From assembly GCA_041592135.1 (NCBI GenBank), contig JBFHQR010000085.1: 10,112 bases of DNA, one strand, 5' to 3'. Of the stretch, positions 4,871-10,112 are shown piece by piece. The position numbers and the translations under genes were made by a program. This DNA comes from Porticoccus sp041592135 (lineage in GTDB: Bacteria; Pseudomonadota; Gammaproteobacteria; Pseudomonadales; Porticoccaceae). Each line of letters opens with the position of its first letter. Position 1 is the stretch's first letter. The notes below the pieces were generated by a model that worked only from the letters and a program-made list of their open reading frames with translations, made no database searches and was not told the origin of the DNA.

Positions 4871-6004
4871 TTACCCAACAAGTCCTTCACCTCCCACCCT
4901 GGCAGATTTCCTGGCCTCAACGCGTTGCCTGAACCAGCCCAGTAGCCAGGACCAGTAGAACAGGGTAAAGGCGATACTGATAAACACCAGGTGCACTCCC
5001 CACAGCCCCATCAGGGCAGAGATTTTGCCGTCCTCGGCCATTCCCCGCGCCCCGTTCAACATCACCAGATAGACGATATACAGCAACACGGCGGGCAACA
5101 TCCGGGCAAAGCGTCCCTGGCGAGGGTCGGTCCTGCTGAGGGGAATGGCCATCAGGCTGACCACCAGCACCAATACCGGCACCGACAACCGCCACTGCAG
5201 TGCGGCGGCCTTCGGCGTCTGATCCGAGCCAAGCAGCTCTCCCGTGGGCAGGGTGTCGACTTTTTCGCGGCGACGCTGCGGGCTGGGCTTGCTGAGCCGT
5301 TGCCCGTACTCTTCGAAGCGGGTGATCTGGTAATCCGCCGCGCCCGGCACGCCCTGTATCCGGTAACCCCGCTCCAGCACCAGATAGCTCGGTTCACCCT
5401 CCGCACGGCGCTGGTGACCTGTCTCCGCCACCACCAATACCAGGTTGTGGCCGTCCTCCGCGTCGGGGTTGTTCTCGGCCAGGAAAACATCCTTCATTTC
5501 GCCGTCCTTACTCACCTCTTCGGTGTAGGTAACCACCTTGCCACCCTGCAACGGGTGGAAATGCCGGGCCATGAGGCTTTCCAGATCCCCTCGCTCCCGC
5601 TGGGCAGAGAAGATGGTTTCCGCCTTGCGCAGACCGGCAGGGGTGACGTACAGACTCAACCAGGCCACCAGCAGGGCAACCAGCAGGCCGGGGATAAGCG
5701 TGTAAAGGGCCAGCCGGTGTTTGGACATGCCGCAGGCCTCCATGATGGTCATTTCGCTCTGCACATAGAGGCGACCATAGGAAAGCAAAATGCCCAGAAA
5801 GAAGGCCAGCGGCAGAATCAGTTCCAGGAAGCCGGGAATGCGGTAACCGATCACCGCGAATAATATCCCCGCATCCAGCTCACCGGCGGCGGCCTCGGCC
5901 AGATACTTCACAAACCGGCCACTGACAATTACCAGCAGCAATGCCAGTGACACACCAAAAGTGGTGGCCATCAGGTCCCGGGCCAAGTAGCGAAATATCA
6001 GCAA
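4871..6004 (-). CDS. lptF: LPS export ABC transporter permease LptF
   Basis: LptF is the partner of LptG in the LptB2FG complex. It has the family layout: RYLARD at the start, helix 1 (about 10-30), a second hydrophobic region with LILPLAFFLGILLSYGRLY, and the coupling-helix segment SEMTIMEACGMS (about 81-92). A third helix leads to a large periplasmic domain (about 120-265), and three C-terminal helices include the DPRQGRFARMLPAVLLY motif. The open frame extends to a TTG at 6055, but the inner TTG at 6004 (reading LLIFRYLARD) lines up with the E. coli start IIIRYLVRE. It also has AGGG 8 bases before it, so I use that: 377 residues, near the E. coli length. It is divergent from pepA over a 115-base spacer, the arrangement seen in E. 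coli. Confidence 0.93.
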   Translation of the reverse strand: MLIFRYLARDLMATTFGVSLALLLVIVSGRFVKYLAEAAAGELDAGILFAVIGYRIPGFLELILPLAFFLGILLSYGRLYVQSEMTIMEACGMSKHRLALYTLIPGLLVALLVAWLSLYVTPAGLRKAETIFSAQRERGDLESLMARHFHPLQGGKVVTYTEEVSKDGEMKDVFLAENNPDAEDGHNLVLVVAETGHQRRAEGEPSYLVLERGYRIQGVPGAADYQITRFEEYGQRLSKPSPQRRREKVDTLPTGELLGSDQTPKAAALQWRLSVPVLVLVVSLMAIPLSRTDPRQGRFARMLPAVLLYIVYLVMLNGARGMAEDGKISALMGLWGVHLVFISIAFTLFYWSWLLGWFRQRVEARKSARVGGEGLVG

Positions 6005-6033
6005 GAAGTTATCCCTGTTATGCTTATAGCGTC

Positions 6034-6062
6034 TTGAAAAGAGTTGTTGCGGCAATTATCCA
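6034..6062 (+). promoter_or_regulatory. Weak candidate promoter for pepA
   Basis: TTGAAA (6034-6039) is followed after 17 bases by TATCCA (6057-6062). The -35 matches the consensus well, the -10 only partly. It lies in the divergent lptF/pepA spacer, where promoters for both directions are required. On the opposite strand a TATAAG (6030-6025) could serve lptF, but no good -35 goes with it. Confidence 0.28.
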
Positions 6063-6119
6063 GAATTAGACTCCCGATGTCTCGCACTCTCTACCACTCT
6101 CTCAGCCAATGGAGAAGTC

Positions 6120-7607
6120 ATGGAAGTTAATGCCCTTGTCGGCCCGCTAGTCACCCGAAAAACCGAATGCCTCGCCGTTGCCTATGGCCAGCGGGGACTC
6201 GATGATCCCGAGCTGAAAGCGGCAGATACAGCCACCGGCGGCCTGATCAGTCGACTGGTCAAAAAAGGTGATATAAAACAGGCCGATGGCAATTTTCTGC
6301 TGCTCAGTGAACCGCCGGGCCTGGCCGCGGAACGACTGCTGATTTTTACCACAGGCAAAGACCGCCTCAACGAACAATCGTTCCTCGAGCTGGCCGCAGG
6401 TCTGTCGGCACAACTCTGCAAACTGCCCATCAAGTCCGCCTGCCTTTCCCTGGAGGGTCTGGACGTCGAGGGTCGCGACAGCGCCTGGCTGGCCAGACAG
6501 CTGGCCCGACGGCTGGGTGAGGCCAGCTATCTGTTCAACCCCTTCAAGTCGGCGGAGAAAAAACCCAGCACCCTGAAAAAAGTGTCCCTGGTACTGTCCT
6601 CCCGCAAGGGGCTCGAAGCCGTCAAAAAATCCCTGGTGTGCGGCACCGCCATCGCCAACGGCATCAACCGCGCCCGGGAACTGGGCGACCTGCCCGGCAA
6701 TATCTGCACCCCCAGCTACCTGGCCAACCAGGCCAAACTGCTGGCGGGTAAGCATACCGAACTGAGCTGCAAGGTACTCACCGAGAAACAGATGCAGGAT
6801 CTCGGCATGGGCTCGCTGCTGTCGGCCACCGCCGGCACAGAGCAACCGGCCAAATTGATCGTGCTGGAGTACAAGGGCGGCAAGCGCGGCGACAAGCCGG
6901 TGGTGCTGGTGGGCAAGGGCGTGACCTTCGATTCCGGCGGCATCAGCCTGAAGCCCGGTGCCGGCATGGATGAAATGAAATACGACATGTGCGGTGCCGC
7001 CAGCGTGCTCGGCACCTTGGCCGCCGCCGCCGAGTGCCAGCTGCCCCTCAACCTGGTCGGCATTGTGCCCACCGTGGAAAACATGCCCAGCGGCAAGGCC
7101 ACCAAACCCGGCGATATCGTCACCAGCATGTCCGGCCAGACCATCGAAATTCTCAACACCGATGCCGAGGGACGATTGATCCTGTGCGACGCCCTCACCT
7201 ACGCGGGTCGCTTCAAGCCAGCACTGGTGATCGATATCGCCACCCTCACCGGGGCCTGTGTGATGGCCCTCGGCAGCCACGCCAGCGGTCTGCTGAGCAA
7301 CGACGACGAGCTGGCCGGCCAGCTCGAGGCGGCCGGTGGCAGCAGCGGCGACCGGGTGTGGCGACTGCCGCTGTGGCAGGAGTACGACAAACAACTGAAG
7401 AGCAACTTTGCCGACATGGCCAATATCGGCGGCCGCGAGGGCGGCACCATTACCGCCGCCTGCTTTCTCGGTCGCTTCACCAAAAACTATCGCTGGGCAC
7501 ACCTGGATATCGCCGGCACCGCCTGGAACAGCGGCGCCAACAAAGGCGCCACCGGTCGCCCCGTACCCCTGCTGATGCAATTCCTGCTGGAGCAGGCAGG
7601 CCAGTGA
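6120..7607 (+). CDS. pepA: Leucyl aminopeptidase PepA (M17 family)
   Basis: This cytosolic metallo-aminopeptidase removes N-terminal residues, preferably Leu, from peptides; the family forms hexamers with two metal ions per active site. At 495 residues it has the usual length. The C-terminal catalytic domain shows all expected residues: Lys266 and Asp271 in VGKGVTFDSGG, Lys278 in SLKPG, Asp289 in KYDMCGAA, and Asp348, Glu350 and Arg352 in the signature NTDAEGRL (346-353). The N-terminal domain (1-165) is the more variable macro-like part. In E. coli PepA also binds DNA (Xer recombination at cer, carAB control); whether this one does cannot be told from sequence. GGAG sits 5 bases before the ATG. 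Its stop overlaps the holC start (GTGA), so the two are translationally coupled. Confidence 0.97.
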   Translation: MEVNALVGPLVTRKTECLAVAYGQRGLDDPELKAADTATGGLISRLVKKGDIKQADGNFLLLSEPPGLAAERLLIFTTGKDRLNEQSFLELAAGLSAQLCKLPIKSACLSLEGLDVEGRDSAWLARQLARRLGEASYLFNPFKSAEKKPSTLKKVSLVLSSRKGLEAVKKSLVCGTAIANGINRARELGDLPGNICTPSYLANQAKLLAGKHTELSCKVLTEKQMQDLGMGSLLSATAGTEQPAKLIVLEYKGGKRGDKPVVLVGKGVTFDSGGISLKPGAGMDEMKYDMCGAASVLGTLAAAAECQLPLNLVGIVPTVENMPSGKATKPGDIVTSMSGQTIEILNTDAEGRLILCDALTYAGRFKPALVIDIATLTGACVMALGSHASGLLSNDDELAGQLEAAGGSSGDRVWRLPLWQEYDKQLKSNFADMANIGGREGGTITAACFLGRFTKNYRWAHLDIAGTAWNSGANKGATGRPVPLLMQFLLEQAGQ

Positions 7608-8029
7608 CCCACATCAATTTTTACAAACTGTCCGGCAACTTCGAGGCGGCGCTGGCACTGGCCTGCCGCCTGACGGAAAAGGCCCATCAACAGGGCCTGC
7701 CGGTACTGCTGCACACCGCCGATGAGGCCACCTCACAACAGCTGGACCAGTTGCTCTGGTCCTTCAAGGCCAGCGCCTTTCTACCCCACGCCGTTGAAAC
7801 AGTGCCGACATCGGCCATCGCCATCAGCCACGGCGACGACCCCGGCGAGCACCACGGTATCCTCATCAACCTTTCCCGCCATGCGCCGGGTTGGTTTTCG
7901 CGCTTTGAGAAGGCCGTTGAAATCGTCTACGATGACCAACAGGTCATTGACGAGAAACGTGAGCGCTGGAGCTTTTTGAAAAGCCGGGGCTACCCCATGC
8001 AGTACCACGATCTGAGTAAACCGGAGTGA
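7604..8029 (+). CDS. holC: DNA polymerase III chi subunit HolC
   Basis: Chi links the clamp-loader (through psi) to single-stranded-DNA-binding protein during replication. The 141-residue product, starting MTHINFYKLSG at a GTG, has family hallmarks: the I-x-F-Y-x-L start, a G-L-P-V-L-L-H-T strand, the L-D-x-L-L-W-[ST]-F segment (LDQLLWSFKASAFLPH), the DILI-like GILINLS strand, and the C-terminal ERWSFLKSRGYPMQYHDL. Length fits (E. coli HolC is 147). The open frame extends far upstream inside pepA, but that part is a shadow; the GTG at 7604 overlaps the pepA TGA and gives the family N-terminus. The order pepA-holC-valS is conserved in many gammaproteobacteria. Confidence 0.94.
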   Translation: MTHINFYKLSGNFEAALALACRLTEKAHQQGLPVLLHTADEATSQQLDQLLWSFKASAFLPHAVETVPTSAIAISHGDDPGEHHGILINLSRHAPGWFSRFEKAVEIVYDDQQVIDEKRERWSFLKSRGYPMQYHDLSKPE

Positions 8030-8062
8030 TGTCGCCGACCCCGACCCCACCCGGCCAAGCGG

Positions 8063-8076
8063 CCTCTGGCCAGAGG
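8063..8076 (+). promoter_or_regulatory. Palindrome covering the ribosome-binding site of the next gene
   Basis: CCTCTGGCCAGAGG is a perfect 14-base palindrome. As RNA it can fold into a 5-bp stem with a GGCC loop whose right arm is the AGAGG Shine-Dalgarno sequence, 8 bases before the TTG at 8085. A neighbouring GGCC-AAGC-GGCC repeat (8053-8064) offers a competing fold. Confidence 0.45.
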
Positions 8077-8084
8077 TAACCAGC

Positions 8085-8561
8085 TTGTCACAGGAAGCCC
8101 GCGGCACCGGACAGACCCGCAAGAATCTCATCGAGGAACTCGACGAGTTGCGTTTTGCCCTCCACGAGGGGCCGGAGTTCCAGCACGACATCCCCCTCCT
8201 GAACGAGCCCGTTGAGCTGCCGGAAGACGACCTCGAGCTCGATATCCCGATCCTCACCGACGCCTGTGAAGAACCGCCGGCGACAGCCGTCGAGTCACCC
8301 ATGCCCCAGGCGATCGACAGCGATGCTTTTGACCAGCCGGCCGCCCCCGACGGACCGGTCGCGGCCAAGGACAGGGACTTTCCGGTCAGTGATGCCGAGC
8401 TGGAACAGCTGCTGGAACAACTGGTCGCCGAACAGCTGCCGAAACTGGAAAAGAAACTGCGCGCTCGCCTGCGCCGCATGATCGAACAGGGGCAGCTGGA
8501 TCTTCTCGACAACCCTCCTCTCGACAACCATCTCCTCAATAACCACGTCGACGAAGGCTGA
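8085..8561 (+). CDS. Acidic hypothetical protein between holC and valS
   Basis: This 158-residue, strongly acidic, probably cytosolic protein has no assigned function. The N-terminal helix (KNLIEELDELRFALHEG, 13-29) is followed by a disordered acidic stretch with two copies of a short motif, DIPLLNEP (35-42) and DIPILTDA (53-60). A Pro/Ala/Asp linker (62-98) leads to a charged coiled-coil-like helix (about 102-136: ELEQLLEQLVAEQLPKLEKK). A tail with LLDNPPLDNHLLNNH is encoded by short DNA repeats. From memory, Pseudomonas has a small hypothetical gene with I-P-x-L motifs in the same place between holC and valS, so this is probably a conserved neighbour. The TTG start has AGAGG 8 bases upstream, and no ATG precedes the first helix. 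Co-transcription with pepA-holC is likely. Confidence 0.75.
   Translation: MSQEARGTGQTRKNLIEELDELRFALHEGPEFQHDIPLLNEPVELPEDDLELDIPILTDACEEPPATAVESPMPQAIDSDAFDQPAAPDGPVAAKDRDFPVSDAELEQLLEQLVAEQLPKLEKKLRARLRRMIEQGQLDLLDNPPLDNHLLNNHVDEG
8505..8549 (+). repeat. Three imperfect 15-bp tandem repeats
   Basis: Units start at 8505, 8520 and 8535, sharing CTCGACAACC in the first two and CTCAATAACC in the third. They encode LDNPP, LDNHL and LNNHV at the C-terminus of the acidic protein. The in-frame length and divergence suggest an old local duplication. Confidence 0.5.
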
Positions 8562-8576
8562 CCTGATCATTATAAT
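8548..8576 (+). promoter_or_regulatory. Promoter upstream of valS
   Basis: TCGACG (8548-8553, four of six consensus -35 bases) is separated by exactly 17 bases from a perfect TATAAT (8571-8576). It overlaps the end of the acidic-protein gene and would start transcription around 8583, giving valS its own promoter with a leader of about 60 bases. Confidence 0.55.
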
Positions 8577-8589
8577 TCCCGCCTTCATC

Positions 8590-8613
8590 TGTTCCGCCCA
8601 GCCCTGCGGAACA
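8590..8613 (+). promoter_or_regulatory. Hairpin in the valS leader
   Basis: TGTTCCGC (8590-8597) pairs perfectly with GCGGAACA (8606-8613) around an eight-base loop. CTCTGTTTT follows, a weak T-rich tract. The hairpin sits right after the predicted transcript start and 32 bases before the valS ATG. It could end read-through transcription from the holC operon, attenuate valS, or just cap the mRNA. It is not a T-box. Confidence 0.5.
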
Positions 8614-8645
8614 CTCTGTTTTGCCCCGGCCCCCTGCGAGTAGAC

Positions 8646-10112
8646 ATGGAAAAGACCTTTAGCCCCCAAGACATCGAAATGAAGTGGTACCAGACTTGGG
8701 AAAGCAATGGCTATTTCAAGCCCAGCGGCGACACTGCCGCCGATCCCTATTGCATCATGATCCCGCCGCCCAATGTCACCGGCAGCCTGCACATGGGACA
8801 CGGCTTCCAGGAAGCCATCATGGATGGATTGATCCGCTACCACCGCATGCTCGGCAACAACACCCTGTGGCAGGTGGGCACCGACCACGCCGGCATCGCC
8901 ACCCAGATGGTGGTGGAGCGCTTGCTGGACGCCGATGGCGTGTCCCGCCACGACCTGGGCCGGGACAGGTTCATCGACAAAGTCTGGGAGTGGAAAGAGC
9001 AATCCGGCGGCACCATCACCCGCCAGCTGCGCCGCCTCGGCGCCTCCCCGGACTGGTCCCGGGAGCGCTTCACCATGGACGACGGCTTCTACCAAGCCGT
9101 CCAGGAAGTGTTTATCCGCCTCTACCAGGACGGCCTGATCTACCGGGGCAAGCGGCTGGTGAACTGGGACCCGAAACTGCACACCGCCATCTCCGACCTG
9201 GAAGTGATTTCCGAGGAGGAAAACGGCTCCCTGTGGCATTTCAAGTACCCGCTCAGCGATGGCCGCGGCTTCCTGGTGGTGGCCACCACCCGCCCGGAAA
9301 CCATGCTCGGCGACACCGCCGTGGCGGTAAATCCGGATGACGAGCGCTATGCACACCTGGTGGGCAAGACCGTCACCCTGCCGCTGACCGGCCGCGAGAT
9401 TCCCATCATCGCCGACGACTACGTCGACCTGGAGTTCGGCACCGGCTGTGTCAAGATCACCCCGGCCCACGACTTCAACGACTACGACATGGGCCAGCGC
9501 CACGCCCTGCCGATGATCAATATCTTCGATCACAACGCCCACCTCAACCAGCAGGTGCCCGAAGCCTACCGGGGTATGGAGCGCTTCGCGGCGCGCAAAC
9601 AGATCGTCGCCGACCTGGACGCCCTGGGGCTTTTGGAAAAAATTGACGACCACAAACTGAAGGTGCCCCGCGGCGACCGCTCCGGGGTGGTGATCGAGCC
9701 CTACCTGACCGACCAGTGGTATGTGAAAACCGCGCCGCTGGCGGAAAAGGCCATCGCCGCCGTGGAAGACGGCAGCATCCAGTTCGTGCCCAGGCAGTAC
9801 GAGAACATGTATTTCTCCTGGATGCGCGACATCCAGGACTGGTGTATCTCCCGGCAGCTGTGGTGGGGCCACCGCATCCCCGCCTGGTACGACGAAGAGG
9901 GCAATGTCTACGTGGGCCGCAGCGAGGAGGAAGTGCGCGCGCATCACTACCTGGGCGATATCGCCCTGACCCAGGACGAGGACGTGCTGGACACCTGGTT
10001 CTCCTCCGGGCTGTGGACCTTCGGCACCCTGGGCTGGCCCAATGCCGGCGGTGATCCGAAAATTGTCGAACTCCTCAAGACCTTCCACCCCAGCAGCGTG
10101 CTGGTCACCGGC
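8646..10112 (+). CDS. valS: Valyl-tRNA synthetase, N-terminal half (cut by the right edge)
   Basis: This class I aminoacyl-tRNA synthetase charges tRNA-Val and hydrolyses mischarged Thr-tRNA-Val. The 489 visible codons (E. coli ValS has 951) are open to the window end. The HIGH motif is present as PPPNVTGSLHMGH (40-52, HMGH at 49-52). The CP1 editing domain shows TTRPETMLGD (214-223), GTGCVKITPAHDFND (265-279) and the GDRSG region. The return to the Rossmann fold carries the zinc-free ISRQLWWGHRIPAWY motif, and DTWFSSGLWTF lies near the right end. The KMSKS loop, anticodon-binding domain and C-terminal coiled coil are beyond the edge. MEKTFSPQDIE matches usual ValS starts; the ribosome-binding site is weak (GAG about 6 bases before the ATG). 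No frame damage is seen. Confidence 0.97.
   Translation, partial: MEKTFSPQDIEMKWYQTWESNGYFKPSGDTAADPYCIMIPPPNVTGSLHMGHGFQEAIMDGLIRYHRMLGNNTLWQVGTDHAGIATQMVVERLLDADGVSRHDLGRDRFIDKVWEWKEQSGGTITRQLRRLGASPDWSRERFTMDDGFYQAVQEVFIRLYQDGLIYRGKRLVNWDPKLHTAISDLEVISEEENGSLWHFKYPLSDGRGFLVVATTRPETMLGDTAVAVNPDDERYAHLVGKTVTLPLTGREIPIIADDYVDLEFGTGCVKITPAHDFNDYDMGQRHALPMINIFDHNAHLNQQVPEAYRGMERFAARKQIVADLDALGLLEKIDDHKLKVPRGDRSGVVIEPYLTDQWYVKTAPLAEKAIAAVEDGSIQFVPRQYENMYFSWMRDIQDWCISRQLWWGHRIPAWYDEEGNVYVGRSEEEVRAHHYLGDIALTQDEDVLDTWFSSGLWTFGTLGWPNAGGDPKIVELLKTFHPSSVLVTG

Noticed and set aside
4861..4920. Longer lptG start at 4920
   Set aside because: It adds 20 residues not found in LptG proteins and overlaps lptF by 50 bases; the ATG at 4860 matches family starts.
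4991..5863. Plus-strand open frame (290 codons) opposite lptF
   Set aside because: It is a Gln/His-rich mirror of the lptF frame, with no start signal and no family pattern.
6005..6055. Longer lptF start (TTG at 6055)
   Set aside because: The extra 17 residues are polar and basic, with no counterpart in LptF. The TTG at 6004 has AGGG correctly placed and aligns with E. coli LptF.
6147..7580. Long minus-strand open frame (477 codons) opposite pepA
   Set aside because: It lies exactly antisense to a gene with all M17 catalytic residues. Its Gly/Ala/Gln/His-rich composition is the mirror of GC-rich codons, and no ribosome-binding site or domain is seen.
6989..7603. Upstream extension of the holC frame inside pepA
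   Set aside because: The product is an Arg/Gln/His-rich shadow of pepA. The GTG at 7604 gives the family N-terminus and overlaps the pepA stop.
8295..10088. Very long minus-strand open frame (597 codons) opposite valS and the acidic protein gene
   Set aside because: It is antisense to valS, whose HIGH and editing motifs are intact. The Val/Gly/His-rich product has no recognisable domain and is a shadow of GC-rich third positions.
1..10112. CRISPR array, toxin-antitoxin pair, phage defence genes or integrase
   Set aside because: No regularly spaced repeats and no protein with matching motifs were found in any convincing frame; the only mobile DNA seen is the insertion sequence at the left edge.

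Overview
The window comes from a gammaproteobacterium with fairly GC-rich genes. The core lptG-lptF / pepA-holC-valS block has the order and orientations found in Escherichia coli and Pseudomonas. A PhaD-like regulator next to a PhaF/PhaI-type phasin points to a polyhydroxyalkanoate (PHA)-accumulating relative of the Pseudomonadales/Cellvibrionales type. Genus cannot be assigned from sequence alone. I infer nothing from database searches.

Left part (1-843): an IS3-type insertion sequence enters from the left edge. Its orfA start and terminal end are visible up to about position 120. It interrupts a KdpD-like (DUF4118) membrane sensor kinase gene, leaving only the membrane part. Positions 566-843 hold no convincing gene, only a tRNA-3'-end-like fragment, a short interrupted reading frame and a possible terminator hairpin.

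PHA module (844-2662): on the minus strand lie a PhaD-like TetR regulator and a small PHA-system (PHA_gran_rgn type) protein. Divergently on the plus strand is a phasin with five 21-bp tandem repeats and a Lys/Ala/Pro tail. The divergent spacer contains two adjacent palindromes (candidate operators) and a long stem-loop in the phasin leader. A strong intrinsic terminator closes the phasin unit. No PHA synthase is in view.

Middle (2663-3790): a probable exported protein of unknown function and an RDD-family membrane protein, both plus strand.

Right part (3799-10112): lptG and lptF, the inner-membrane half of the LPS export ABC transporter, run leftward and are convergent with the RDD gene. 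Divergent from them are pepA (leucyl aminopeptidase), holC (DNA polymerase III chi), an acidic uncharacterised protein, and valS (valyl-tRNA synthetase, cut by the right edge) behind its own likely promoter and leader hairpin. Five of the coding units appear to use GTG or TTG starts. Two of the TTG starts have a Shine-Dalgarno sequence that can be buried in a hairpin.

Most of the window is ordinary core genome. The parts worth a second look are the IS insertion, the PHA regulatory region with its phasin, and the uncharacterised proteins. I saw no CRISPR array, defence system or clearly new multi-gene system.
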